Assembly: GCA_032718475.1 (NCBI GenBank)
Contig: JAUCBJ010000837.1
Location: 20,663-84,662 of the forward strand
Direction: 5' to 3'
Length of the DNA stretch: 64,000 bases
Source of the DNA: Nemertoderma westbladi
Taxonomy: Eukaryota > Xenacoelomorpha > Nemertodermatida > Nemertodermatidae
Of this stretch, positions 19,033 through 30,853 are shown piece by piece. Under the pieces are notes generated by a model. The model made no database searches. It was not told the DNA's origin and saw only the letters and a list, made by a program, of their open reading frames with translations. The translations under genes were made by a program, and so were the position numbers. Positions within the stretch are counted from its first letter, which is position 1. Each line of letters begins with the position of its first letter.

Positions 19033-22000
19033 TTTTCACGTTGAGTTTGTGTGTTTCTCTTATAGATTGGTGTCACTTTGGCTAGTTTTCACGTTGAGTT
19101 TGTGTGTTTCTCTTATAGATTGGTGTCACTTTGGCTAGTTTTCACGTTGAGTTTGTGTGTTTCTCTTATAGATTGGTGTCACTTTGGCTAGTTTTCACGT
19201 TGAGTTTGTGTGTTTCTCTTATAGATTGGTGTCACTTTGGCTAGTTTTCACGTTGAGTTTGTGTGTTTCTCTTATAGATTGGTGTCACTTTGGCTAGTTT
19301 TCACGTTGAGTTTGTGTGTTTCTCTTATAGATTGGTGTCACTTTGGCTAGTTTTCACGTTGAGTTTGTGTGTTTCTCTTATAGATTGGTGTCACTTTGGC
19401 TAGTTTTCACGTTGATTTTGTGTGTTTCTCTTATAGATTGGTGTCACTTTGGCTAGTTTTCACGTTGAGTTTGTGTGTTTCTCTTATAGATTGGTGTCAC
19501 TTTGGCTAGTTTTCACGTTGAGTTTGTGTGTTTCTCTTATAGATTGGTGTCACTTTGGCTAGTTTTCACGTTGAGTTTGTGTGTTTCTCTTATATATTGG
19601 TGTCACTTTGGCTAGTTTTCACGTTGAGTTTGTGTGTTTCTCTTATAGATTGGTGTCACTTTGGCTAGTTTTCACGTTGAGTTTGTGTGTTTCTCTTATA
19701 GATTGGTGTCACTTTGGCTAGTTTTCACGTTGAGTTTGTGTGTTTCTCTTATAGATTGGTGTCACTTTGGCTAGTTTTCACGTTGAGTTTGTGTGTTTCT
19801 CTTATAGATTGGTGTCACTTTGGCTAGTTTTCACGTTGAGTTTGTGTGTTTCTCTTATAGATTGGTGTCACTTTGGCTAGTTTTCACGTTGAGTTTGTGT
19901 GTTTCTCTTATAGATTGGTGTCACTTTGGCTAGTTTTCACGTTGAGTTTGTGTGTTTCTCTTATAGATTGGTGTCACTTTGGCTAGTTTTCACGTTGAGT
20001 TTGTGTGTTTCTCTTATAGATTGGTGTCACTTTGGCTAGTTTTCACGTTGAGTTTGTGTGTTTCTCTTATAGATTGGTGTCACTTTGGCTAGTTTTCACG
20101 TTGAGTTTGTGTGTTTCTCTTATAGATTGGTGTCACTTTGGCTAGTTTTCACGTTGAGTTTGTGTGTTTCTCTTATAGATTGGTGTCACTTTGGCTAGTT
20201 TTCACGTTGAGTTTGTGTGTTTCTCTTATAGATTGGTGTCACTTTGGCTAGTTTTCACGTTGAGTTTGTGTGTTTCTCTTATAGATTGGTGTCACTTTGG
20301 CTAGTTTTCACGTTGAGTTTGTGTGTTTCTCTTATAGATTGGTGTCACTTTGGCTAGTTTTCACGTTGAGTTTGTGTGTTTCTCTTATAGATTGGTGTCA
20401 CTTTGGCTAGTTTTCACGTTGAGTTTGTGTGTTTCTCTTATAGATTGGTGTCACTTTGGCTAGTTTTCACGTTGAGTTTGTGTGTTTCTCTTATAGATTG
20501 GTGTCACTTTGGCTAGTTTTCACGTTGAGTTTGTGTGTTTCTCTTATAGATTGGTGTCACTTTGGCTAGTTTTCACGTTGAGTTTGTGTGTTTCTCTTAT
20601 AGATTGGTGTCACTTTGGCTAGTTTTCACGTTGAGTTTGTGTGTTTCTCTTATAGATTGGTGTCACTTTGGCTAGTTTTCACGTTGAGTTTGTGTGTTTC
20701 TCTTATAGATTGGTGTCACTTTGGCTAGTTTTCACGTTGAGTTTGTGTGTTTCTCTTATAGATTGGTGTCACTTTGGCTAGTTTTCACGTTGAGTTTGTG
20801 TGTTTCTCTTATAGATTGGTGTCACTTTGGCTAGTTTTCACGTTGAGTTTGTGTGTTTCTCTTATAGATTGGTGTCACTTTGGCTAGTTTTCACGTTGAG
20901 TTTGTGTGTTTCTCTTATAGATTGGTGTCACTTTGGCTAGTTTTCACGTTGAGTTTGTGTGTTTCTCTTATAGATTGGTGTCACTTTGGCTAGTTTTCAC
21001 GTTGAGTTTGTGTGTTTCTCTTATAGATTGGTGTCACTTTGGCTAGTTTTCACGTTGAGTTTGTGTGTTTCTCTTATAGATTGGTGTCACTTTGGCTAGT
21101 TTTCACGTTGAGTTTGTGTGTTTCTCTTATAGATTGGTGTCACTTTGGCTAGTTTTCACGTTGAGTTTGTGTGTTTCTCTTATAGATTGGTGTCACTTTG
21201 GCTAGTTTTCACGTTGAGTTTGTGTGTTTCTCTTATAGATTGGTGTCACTTTGGCTAGTTTTCACGTTGAGTTTGTGTGTTTCTCTTATAGATTGGTGTC
21301 ACTTTGGCTAGTTTTCACGTTGAGTTTGTGTGTTTCTCTTATAGATTGGTGTCACTTTGGCTAGTTTTCACGTTGAGTTTGTGTGTTTCTCTTATAGATT
21401 GGTGTCACTTTGGCTAGTTTTCACGTTGAGTTTGTGTGTTTCTCTTATAGATTGGTGTCACTTTGGCTAGTTTTCACGTTGAGTTTGTGTGTTTCTCTTA
21501 TAGATTGGTGTCACTTTGGCTAGTTTTCACGTTGAGTTTGTGTGTTTCTCTTATAGATTGGTGTCACTTTGGCTAGTTTTCACGTTGAGTTTGTGTGTTT
21601 CTCTTATAGATTGGTGTCACTTTGGCTAGTTTTCACGTTGAGTTTGTGTGTTTCTCTTATAGATTGGTGTCACTTTGGCTAGTTTTCACGTTGAGTTTGT
21701 GTGTTTCTCTTATAGATTGGTGTCACTTTGGCTAATTTTCACGTTGAGTTTGTGTGTTTCTCTTATAGATTGGTGTCACTTTGGCTAGTTTTCACGTTGA
21801 GTTTGTGTGTTTCTCTTATAGATTGGTGTCACTTTGGCTAATTTTCACGTTGAGTTTGTGTGTTTCTCTTATAGATTGGTGTCACTTTGGCTAGTTTTCA
21901 CGTTGAGTTTGTGTGTTTCTCTTATAGATTGGTGTCACTTTGGCTAATTTTCACGTTGAGTTTGTGTGTTTCTCTTATAGATTGGTGTCACTTTGGCTAG

Positions 22001-23695
22001 TTTTCACGTTGAGTTTGTGTGTTTCTCTTATAGATTGGTGTCACTTTGGCTAATTTTCACGTTGAGTTTGTGTGTTTCTCTTATAGATTGGTGTCACTTT
22101 GGCTAGTTTTCACGTTGAGTTTGTGTGTTTCTCTTATAGATTGGTGTCACTTTGGCTAGTTTTCACGTTGAGTTTGTGTGTTTCTCTTATAGATTGGTGT
22201 CACTTTGGCTAGTTTTCACGTTGAGTTTGTGTGTTTCTCTTATAGATTGGTGTCACTTTGGCTAATTTTCACGTTGAGTTTGTGTGTTTCTCTTATAGAT
22301 TGGTGTCACTTTGGCTAGTTTTCACGTTGAGTTTGTGTGTTTCTCTTATAGATTGGTGTCACTTTGGCTAATTTTCACGTTGAGTTTGTGTGTTTCTCTT
22401 ATAGATTGGTGTCACTTTGGCTAATTTTCACGTTGAGTTTGTGTGTTTCTCTTATAGATTGGTGTCACTTTGGCTAATTTTCACGTTGAGTTTGTGTGTT
22501 TCTCTTATAGATTGGTGTCACTTTGGCTAGTTTTCACGTTGAGTTTGTGTGTTTCTCTTATAGATTGGTGTCACTTTGGCTAGTTTTCACGTTGAGTTTG
22601 TGTGTTTCTCTTATAGATTGGTGTCACTTTGGCTAGTTTTCACGTTGAGTTTGTGTGTTTCTCTTATAGATTGGTGTCACTTTGGCTAGTTTTCACGTTG
22701 TGTTTGTCTGTTTTTCTTATTGGTGTCACTTTGGCTAATTTTCACGTTGAGTTTGTGTATTTCTCTTATAGATTGGTGTCACTTTGGCTAGTTTTCACGT
22801 TGAGTTTGTGTGTTTCTCTTATAGATTGGTGTCACTTTGGCTAATTTTCACGTTGAGTTTGTGTGTTTCTCTTATAGATTGGTGTCACTTTGGCTAATTT
22901 TCACGTTGAGTTTGTGTGTTTCTCTTATAGATTGGTGTCACTTTGGCTAGTTTTCACGTTGAGTTTGTGTGTTTCTCTTATAGATTGGTGTCACTTTGGC
23001 TAGTTTTCACGTTGAGTTTGTCTGTTCTGTTATAGATTGGTGTCACTTTGGCTAATTTTCACGTTGAGTTTGTGTGTTTCTCTTATAGATTGGTGTCACT
23101 TTGGCTAGTTTTCACGTTGAGTTTGTGTGTTTCTCTTATAGATTGGTGTCACTTTGGCTAGTTTTCACGTTGAGTTTGTGTGTTTCTCTTATAGATTGGT
23201 GTCACTTTGGCTAGTTTTCACGTTGAGTTTGTGTGTTTCTCTTATAGATTGGTGTCACTTTGGCTAGTTTTCACGTTGAGTTTGTGTGTTTCTCTTATAG
23301 ATTGGTGTCACTTTGGCTAGTTTTCACGTTGAGTTTGTGTGTTTCTCTTATAGATTGGTGTCCCTTTGGCTAGTTTTCACGTTGAGTTTGTGTGTTTCTC
23401 TTATAGATTGGTGTCACTTTGGCTAGTTTTCACGTTGAGTTTGTGTGTTTCTCTTATAGATTGGTGTCACTTTGGCTAGTTTTCACGTTGAGTTTGTGTG
23501 TTTCTCTTATAGATTGGTGTCACTTTGGCTAATTTTCACGTTGAGTTTGTGTGTTTCTCTTATAGATTGGTGTCACTTTGGCTAGTTTTCACGTTGAGTT
23601 TGTGTGTTTCTCTTATAGATTGGTGTCACTTTGGCTAGTTTTTACGTTGAGTTTGTGTGTTTCTCTTATAGATTGGTGTCACTTTGGCTAGTTTC
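19033..23695. repeat. 53-bp minisatellite, about 88 copies, born from RT coding sequence
   Basis: Head-to-tail units begin TTTTCACGTTGAGTTTG and end GTGTCACTTTGGCTAG. Most are identical; variants include CTAATTTTC for CTAGTTTTC and a short deleted unit near 22700. On the minus strand the unit reads AKVTPIYKRNTQTQRE, which is the RT segment joining the flanking LINE sequences on both sides. So the array is an in-place expansion of part of a LINE gene. Because 53 is not a multiple of three, the frame rotates from unit to unit, and short ORFs inside are meaningless. Confidence 0.95.
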
Positions 23696-24663
23696 ATCGA
23701 TGACGGAAATTTACATGTTCTAATGGAGATATTTGTAATGTGAGTTGTTGCTTTTGTTAGTCCAGTATAGCCATCCTTGTATATTTTTGCTGGTATACCA
23801 TCAATGCCGGGACTTTTGTCAGGATTCAGGTTGCATAGGATTTGGGAAACCACATCCTCTTCAGTTTCTTTTAGAGTAAAGCTATATTTTGTTATACCCT
23901 TAGATTCATAATAGTTGGCTACTGCAGTCTCACCAAATCGACCAGTAGGCGGTGGTAGTTGTGTTTCCAATTCATTTGCAACACCAGTGAAATATTCATT
24001 AAATGCATTAGCTATCTGTTTAGGTTCAGAAACTAATTCAGTTCCATTATTAATTGTAAGCGGTCCATTTGATTGGCTCTTCTTTGATGGTAAGCCGATG
24101 TTTTTGAGGGTCTTCCATAATTGTTTAGAGTTTGTTCTATTCTCCTTAATTTGTTCACGTATATATGTCTGTTTTGTTTCTTTTATTAGTTTAGTGGTAT
24201 CGTTCCTGATCCTCTTGTAGTTTGTTTCCTTTTCCTCAGTGCGGAATTTTCTTGCAGTGGATAATGCTTTGTTTCGCATTGTTATAGTGTGAAGTAGATT
24301 TGGAGTTATCCAGGGTTCGCTGTGTGTTTTGATTCTGATATCTCGTTTTGGGGCTATAGTGTCAAGAATCTTTTTAGTTTCAGAATTTAGGATATCCACG
24401 GCTGAGTCCACGTCGTTTATATTGCTAATGTTATTAATTTCACTATTGTTCGCAATCATTTCATTTAGTTTGGGTATGGAGTATTCTCTGTATGTTCGCG
24501 CTCGAATTATTTTAGGTATGTAATTATGGTTTTTAAGTTTCTTCCTGTTTGTAAGTTTACCTTGGGTCAAGGAAGCTATACATCTGGGCAATAAATTTGA
24601 TTTCTCGTGCACTTTTAAATCTGATATTATGTGTAAACGTGGTAAACTTATAGGTAAACTCAA
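23635..24663 (-). pseudogene. Antisense LINE, pre-RT and RT N-terminal segment
   Basis: 342 codons. The apparent start is TTG and the frame continues about 60 bases further to a stop, so this is not a true start. Contents: basic helical linker between endonuclease and RT (SEPWITPNLLHTITMRNKAL, QLWKTLKNIGLPSKK) and RT N-terminus (DKSPGIDGIPAKIYK, MKLAKVTPIYKRN). It runs straight into the minisatellite at its C-terminal end. The endonuclease is missing. Confidence 0.8.
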
Positions 24664-25104
24664 CTGTCTAAGACAAGAATTTAGCTTTTGCCATCCCTTC
24701 TGTTTAACGGAGTTACAACGTATTTACGCTACCAGTTTCTTCAGTAGAAGGTTTAGTCCACTATCCGTACCCTATGTCAATGTTGTCCAGTCGGTTTGTG
24801 AAATTTTGCATTGGTTTACTTCATAGTACTAAACACTTCGTTTCTTATCAAATTTAACCCTTTTTGTTTGTCGCAGTACAAGTGGGGATAATCTGAAACG
24901 TATTTGTTCTCACTGCAATGTATCGTATTCAAATATTATTACTCCTAAAGTAGCAAATGTAAGTAGGTGGTATATAAATAATGATAATATCAATAACGTC
25001 AATTTGTGTAGGGAATTAGTGGATTGCAGGCAGGGTTTACTAGAAGTACCTGGATTTGATCAGAATGAAATTATTGATATGTTACAATTAATATGTACGA
25101 TGTA
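24622..25104 (+). mobile_element. CR1/Rex1-like LINE 3' end fragment
   Basis: Forward-strand coding resembles the C-terminal end of CR1/Rex1-type polymerases. CKRGKLIGKLNCL and ELQRIYATSF lie at 24629-24748, and SGDNLKRICSHCNVSY through FDQNEIIDMLQLICTM, ending at a TAA, at 24887-25104. The middle is degraded or deleted. It starts where the antisense LINE ends, so the two are probably nested. Confidence 0.6.
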
Positions 25105-26037
25105 ATGTAATACGTTAAATTGAATATTATAAATAATTAATTAATTAATTTTATCGTTTAATCTTTATATACAATAAATATTTTCTTATATATTTTTCCT
25201 TATTGTGCTATACATACCTACTTATTTGTTTTGGCTGTGCTACTATAATACTTTGTGTATCATAGTATGTATGAAATTATATTAAATTAAAGAGATACCG
25301 GTAGCATAGAAACTAAGATTACAAATTTCCGCGGACATAAAAAGTCAAAATAAACGGACATAATGAGTGATTTAAACGGACAAGAAAAATTATTCCCTTT
25401 ACTTAGTAGCACTTACTAGCTGCCTAACGAAACAGGCTGGCACGGCACGGGTAAGCATTGGATTACTTTGCTTTTAACATTTAACCTGTTACTATGGTTA
25501 CTAAAACACCACAACCCGCCAATGACGTAAACTTTCCAATGGGGCCCTTATGAGACTACTCATTGAATATATTGCATTCAATAGTACAAACTGCATAAGT
25601 GTAACGATGTAAAAAAAATGTCACACAGTACACCATGTCCCGGAATTCATGAAATTTGAAACAGAGATAGTTTAACCTCCCGACCACTACTGACTGGGTG
25701 AGCCAGAATTTTTATTTTTGCTTTCAATCTTTAGCTACAAACGTTTAAAAAAAAGTGTCTCCGGCGATATTTCACCAGTTACACCGCAGTTATTCTTCTT
25801 TCGTTATAGATGTTAGGGTTGGTACTGCTAGAAAGCTGGCCCTGCAAGGATTCCAAATATGTAACACAATATGAATTGCGTTGAAAAATAGCTGAGGCGG
25901 GCATTCAAAAGTTGCATGGTTTTGCAACAGAGCTTGGCTATTTTATTATATTTAATAAATACACCATATTCTTAAAACAAATACAAATTCTTCATATACA
26001 ATATAATATATAATATATCGACCGAAAAGTGAAAACC
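25105..26037. other. No gene seen
   Basis: AT-rich. Contains GGACATAA repeats near 25333-25362 related to 16020 and 16059, and a moderately GC region near 25430-25560. No coding signal recognised. Confidence 0.4.
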
Positions 26038-26112
26038 GTCGGTTGTCTGCTGTCGGGTATCGGTTGTCTGCTGTCGGTTGTTTGCTGTCGGTTGTCTACT
26101 GTCGGTTGTAGC
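26038..26112. repeat. Short tandem repeat, about 17-bp unit
   Basis: Four to five copies of a GTCGGTTGTCTGCT-type unit, with small changes, end in GGTTGTAGCAACAACC, a short palindrome. It is followed by CAACCAGCACTAGCA, repeated at about 26128 and 26174. Confidence 0.7.
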
Positions 26113-27431
26113 AACAACCAATTATGCAACCAGCACTAGCAATGGCACAACGACTACCAATTCCACAAGCTGCAACCAGCACTAGCATGGGCATAAGAAC
26201 TACTAATTCTACAAACCGCAACCATCCACCATTACAATTTTTCACAAGCGAACTTACGAACAACAAGTTTGGTTCACAATACCACAATAAATATGAAGGG
26301 TCTCACCATGATCCAGAATAAGTGGTCTCGCAGTCAGTAGACAGTATACCACTTCATAAAGCTGTAAAGATGTGGAGGACGTTATGTCTGCCACTAATCT
26401 TATTATACATTTATTATAGGAAGTGACTGCGACCCACTGATCTTATGGTTCCCCAAGCCTAACGCCGTCAAAAATTAAACGGCTTTCTGTTTTATGTAGA
26501 AAAGAAATGCGAAACCCACGTCTTGCTTATGTCAATGTATAGGCATTCTAATGGATCCCGCCTCCTTTTTGTAGTGAATTTAGAGCATCAAAAATAATTA
26601 TTACCGGTTTTCAAAAATTTAATTGTACGCCAAATTAACTTGCGGCACTCAAAAAGCATTTATAATGACAAAATTAACAATTATTATTAGCACAAAAATA
26701 CATATTAAGGGCAAAAAACAATTATTATGTGCAGAAAACATGTGTAGCATGAAAAATACAAAATTATTTAGATCAAAAAATGACTTTTTTTGGCAATAAG
26801 CGTTTGTTACAGAGAGATGAATAAATTTTAATTAAGCTGCTATGTCGGATATTTTGCCATTATTATTGTTTTATAATATTTTTCGCATGAATGCATAGAC
26901 AGACATGTTATGTTACGACATATTATAATTTTTCATGCAATACGTTTTTTTTTAAATTTACATTTATGTACCATATTTAACTATATATTAATGAATAATT
27001 CACATCGAAAACGTAACATCTATACTGTATACCAGACCGTCGTTATAATAATAGTGAGTTTGTTTTACGCTTAAATCGGGACATATTTTGCCAAATTTGG
27101 ACATATCTTTTTATCGACATTATAAATGTTTTTTTCCCTCAATGAAAGCAATTTATTTTTTCCCAATATATTTTTTTCTAATAATATTGTTAATTTGGGC
27201 ACAATAAAAGCTTTTTAAGCGCCGAATATAAATTTTGCATACAATGAAAGTTTTGAAAGAAAAAATAAAGTAACTATTTTTTGCGCTCCAAAATTCACGA
27301 GAAAATTAAAATTAAATATATTAAATATATTAAAATTATTACGAATACAAAATGTGAGACAGTAGGGAAACGTAACACAAATCCCATCTCAGCGAAATAA
27401 TATCTCGTCTCAATGTTCAAATGTCAATTAA
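26113..27431. other. AT-rich, no gene seen
   Basis: Only short unconvincing ORFs. Long A/T runs and low complexity. The phrase ATCTCAGCGAAATA at about 27386 recurs at about 63300, and in both places precedes a copy of the GGAGCAGGTTA-type module. Confidence 0.4.
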
Positions 27432-27532
27432 GGGAAAGAAAGGTATAGGTTACAGGGGCTCGTTATTCTAACAAAACAATAAACTTAAGTTAATAGAATA
27501 GGTTACAGTTTTATTTTTGGGAGAAATCATCT
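27432..27532 (+). repeat. Diverged copy of the 49-bp dispersed module
   Basis: Shows the order GGAAAG, GGTTACAG, TAACAAAACAATAAAC, then GTTAATAGAATAGGTTACAG and TTTTATTTTTGGGAG. It matches the copy at 55208-55295 over its whole length, longer than the core shared by the other copies. Confidence 0.7.
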
Positions 27533-27588
27533 GTTATTAGCGTAAATGTTCCCTTGGAGAGGGATGCTTTTTTATAGCGTAGAAAGCA

Positions 27589-27611
27589 CCCCCCCCCCCC
27601 CCCCCCCCCCC
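27589..27611. repeat. C homopolymer, 23 bases
   Basis: Uninterrupted C run directly upstream of the 57-bp minisatellite ORF. It is the only C-strand member of eight long G/C runs in the window. Confidence 0.95.
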
Positions 27612-27621
27612 AATCTGAAAA

Positions 27622-28665
27622 ATGGTATTTGGCAGTTTCTCAGTCCATGGAAGTTTCCAGTTATTTTCTAATAAAAATGCCGCCTATGACCTGTGTAGGT
27701 CTGTTACTCTTTATAGGGTAGGGCCTGCTAACAGTAGTCTATCTGACCTGTGTAGGTCTGTTACTCTTTATAGGGTAGGGACTACTAACAGTAGTCTATC
27801 TGACCTGTGTAGGTCTGTTACTCTTTATAGGGTAGGGCCTGCTAACAGTAGTCTATCTGACCTGTGTAGGTCTGTTACTCTTTATAGGGTAGGGACTACT
27901 AACAGTAGTCTATCTGACCTGTGTAGGTCTGTTACTCTTTATAGGGTAGGGACTACTAACAGTAGTCTATCTGACCTGTGTAGGTCTGTTACTCTTTATA
28001 GGGTAGGGCCTACTAACAGTAGTCTATCTGACCTGTGTAGGTCTGTTACTCTTTATAGGGTAGGGACTACTAACAGTAGTCTATCTGACCGGTGTAGGTC
28101 TGTTACTCTTTATAGGGTAGGGACTACTAACAGTAGTCTATCTGACCGGTGTAGGTCTGTTACTCTTTATAGGGTAGGGCCTACTAACAGTAGTCTATCT
28201 GACCTGTGTAGGTCTGTTACTCTCTATAGGGTAGGGACTACTAACAGTAGTCTATCTGACCGGTGTAGGTCTGTTACTCTTTATAGGGTAGGGACTACTA
28301 ACAGTAGTCTATCTGACCTGTGTAGGTCTGTTACTCTTTATAGGGTAGGGACTACTAACAGTAGTCTATCTGACCTGTGTAGGTCTGTTACTCTTTATAG
28401 GGTAGGGCCTACTAACAGTAGTCTATCTGACCTGTGTAGGTCTGTTACTCTTTATAGGGTAGAGACTACTAACAGTAGTCTATCTGACCTGTGTAGGTCT
28501 GTTACTCTTTATAGGGTAAGGCCTACTAACAGTAGTCTATCTGACCGGTGTAGGTCTGTTACTCTTTATAGGGTAAATACAGGAGAACCAACTAACTATC
28601 TACTAAAATTTATATATAACTTACCAAATTATTCTGAGTTGTTCGAAATCTTCTTAACGTACTAA
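27622..28665 (+). CDS. ORF through the 57-bp minisatellite, doubtful protein
   Basis: 347 codons from ATG 27622 to TAA 28663-28665. Apart from about 22 N-terminal and 35 C-terminal residues it is a 19-residue repeat of the type DLCRSVTLYRVGPTNSSLS, about 15.5 copies. The unit is 57 bp, a multiple of three, so one open copy makes an open array, and the long ORF alone is weak evidence for a gene. Variants are mostly GG/CTG for ACT and CGG for CTG changes. No signal peptide, and no family recognised. Confidence 0.3.
   Translation: MVFGSFSVHGSFQLFSNKNAAYDLCRSVTLYRVGPANSSLSDLCRSVTLYRVGTTNSSLSDLCRSVTLYRVGPANSSLSDLCRSVTLYRVGTTNSSLSDLCRSVTLYRVGTTNSSLSDLCRSVTLYRVGPTNSSLSDLCRSVTLYRVGTTNSSLSDRCRSVTLYRVGTTNSSLSDRCRSVTLYRVGPTNSSLSDLCRSVTLYRVGTTNSSLSDRCRSVTLYRVGTTNSSLSDLCRSVTLYRVGTTNSSLSDLCRSVTLYRVGPTNSSLSDLCRSVTLYRVETTNSSLSDLCRSVTLYRVRPTNSSLSDRCRSVTLYRVNTGEPTNYLLKFIYNLPNYSELFEIFLTY
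27688..28574. repeat. 57-bp minisatellite, about 15.5 copies
   Basis: Units contain GACCTGTGTAGGTCTGTTAC, then TCTTTATAGGGTAGG and CTAACAGTAGTCTATCT. GACCTGTGTAGGTC is an interrupted palindrome, giving one small hairpin per unit. Units differ at a few fixed positions (GCCTGCT or GACTACT; GACCTG or GACCGG), which would allow unit types to be mapped. Confidence 0.95.
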
Positions 28666-29997
28666 GTAACGGATTCCAGAGAGAATGTTCTACGAAAAAA
28701 GTTGCTCCTCTTTTAAGTTCTAAGGTAGAGGAAACATTTGGGAATGATAACGAACCATCATTGGGTGGTTTTACTTCACAATGTAAAGGAAGCTCCGCCT
28801 TTTAATGAGCTGTTCGTTTACCATTGGCTGAATGTCTAAAAGACCCATAGCCGCACTGCTGAGGTGGGATTAATAATGGAGCAACAATGCAGCTAAAGGG
28901 GGAAAGAAGAGGAATAAAACTGTATGCACTGTAGGATAGATACGCCTACGAGACTTCGATTTTTACACAACAATCTTCATGGCTTGCAACTAATGATCAC
29001 TGTAAGAAAAAGACAAATGTTATTATATAAAAACATATGTTAATACTACACTAGCTTAAGTTTGGATCGATTGAGTGGAGTTATTGTACACAGGGCCGCT
29101 TAAGGCCTAGGCTTCCCCGCAAACCATAGCAACATTAAAATAATGTTTATTAACATCTTTATTCAAATAAAAAAATATTAAAATTCAAATATTAAACTAA
29201 TGCCAGTTTTAATATTTTTTTGGCAAAGCGCTCGGACCCTGTGCAATAAAAGTGCACTTTCGGCAGTATTCGGTAACCAATATTAATCAGTGATATTTTA
29301 GCATTGGAATTCTAATAGTTAGTGGGTTTCCCACCCTTACAATTCTAATGTTATTCTAACATTAAGCTAATATTGGAATTATTTCATAGCATTCTCATAG
29401 CATTCCTGATTTAATTTCTCACTATTTTCTCATTATTATTCTAACATTAGTACAACAATACTAAAACATTATGATTTTAATGTTATTAAATGCATGGTAT
29501 CTTGTAATAGGCCTACATAGAGTTTCCATATAAACAATGTTATTTCTATAAATGCAATAACTTAATACACCTGAACACAATTGGTGTAGTTTGTTCCATA
29601 ATATAATATAATTAGAATGGGTGAAAACGCTATTTATTAATATTATAATCATAATGTGAATAATAATGTTAGCATTATGTGTACACCCGTTGAAAGTAGT
29701 GAAATGCAACCCACCAAACCACGACGCAATGCTTATATTTTATTATCTTATACTGTAGCAAATATATCTAACAACAGAAATTTCTAATAATGTCTGGTTA
29801 ATCCCCAATGTAGTGCTAATCTCGTAGGTATAAAAACACAGAACGTTTCCGAAACCTAATAGGACAATCTATTACAATTTTATTATTAATTGAAAAGATA
29901 TTGCAAGAAACAAACAAATAAAATTTGATATAAATATACTGTAAATAAAGGTTGACCTATTTTATGCACATGTATAGGGCTTACGGTATAAGTTGTA
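28666..29997. other. AT-rich region with short palindromes, no gene
   Basis: 29.24-29.70 kb is full of short inverted repeats around ATTCTAA/TTAGAAT and AACATTA/TAATGTT, as found in small non-autonomous DNA elements. No clean ends could be fixed. No coding signal is recognised in the rest. Confidence 0.4.
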
Positions 29998-29999
29998 AA

Positions 30000-30640
30000 G
30001 TCCAGTAGTATACCGCCTACCGGATCCTTGTAACAAAGTACCTTACTGTAGAATCCAGCAGTGTATACAGGCTTGTACAGTATCTGACAAGAAATCCCAG
30101 TCCAGGGTGTCTAAATAAACAGATACTAAGTACACAAACTACTACTGGCGAGGAACGGAGCCTGATGTCTATTCTAATACGCGGGCGAATCAAATGCCCG
30201 GGCTAACTAGACAAAACAGGATACCCGGCCTCTAACCGGTGAGGCAGATGTACAGTTTACAGATACAGACCAAACTCACGGGAAAACAATCCCCGCGTAG
30301 CGAATCCTAACTATAGCTAATGGACCTAAAATACCGTAAACTTGCCGCGGTGTGATTTATATGGGTATATACGAACTAGCGGGTCAACGACACTAGCGTA
30401 AAACAATACTGCCGACAGGAAAATAGCAGTCAAAAGGGTGCCTCTATGCCTGAATAAAACAAATACTAAATATCTCCTCAAATAACAAGAATATTTCTTA
30501 CTGTAATCAGTAGCTTAGATCTCAAGACCCGTGTGTATGTTACGAATAAAACAATTTTGGTGTATCGCCGTTATACTAGGTTTTGGTGATTTTATCAAAA
30601 TAACAATACCGGGCGCTAGCTACTCAAATAAGCTAGTCGC
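30000..30640 (-). repeat. Dispersed repeat R1, copy 2, intact insertion site
   Basis: The reverse complement of this stretch matches 44232-45745 once the fold-back element there is removed. Shared landmarks include ACTAGCTTATTT, GCTAGCGCCCGGTATTG, ACACCAAAATTGTTTTATTC, CCGGTTAGAGGCCGGGTATC and GGCGGTATACTACTGGAC. It keeps the unduplicated site at 30353-30360 into which the fold-back element inserted in copy 1. Family unknown; there are no TG..CA ends. Confidence 0.85.
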
Positions 30641-30853
30641 TTATAAAATTTAATTGAATTTTGAGGTCTATACATTATAATATAATTATACTTACATGTA
30701 CTTAGATCCACCAGTGCGCCACGCAACTTGAACAAATAGTTTGTAATCACTTTATCCACCTTCGCCTCAACACCATAGGCCTAGTGTTCAGTGAGAAAGC
30801 TAGAAGAAATTTAATTTAAATTTAATTTAAATTTGTATCTCATAACTGAGCCC

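Larger units (their letters stand above)
18310..24663 (-). mobile_element. Antisense LINE disrupted by minisatellite and nested LINE
   Basis: Read on the minus strand, a LINE protein runs from about 24663 to 23635 (pre-RT region, LNPDKSPGIDGIPAKIYK). It enters the 53-bp array, resumes at 19035-18960 with NFRPVALLPILSKII, is interrupted by a nested LINE fragment (18459-18946), and resumes at 18458-18310 with LQSGFRKGYSTETCLIYI and MVLIDL. It is cut off there, before the catalytic YxDD region. The RT type resembles the L2/CR1/RTE group. It is truncated at both ends. Confidence 0.82.

Noticed and set aside
22629-22844. 71-codon ORF in the 53-bp array
   Set aside because: It arises from a shortened unit and the rotating frame of the repeat.
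19033-23695. CRISPR-like array
   Set aside because: Units are contiguous without unique spacers and derive from LINE coding sequence.
26124-26321. 65-codon ORF
   Set aside because: Low-complexity NSTNR-type translation of a short tandem repeat region; its antisense is also open.
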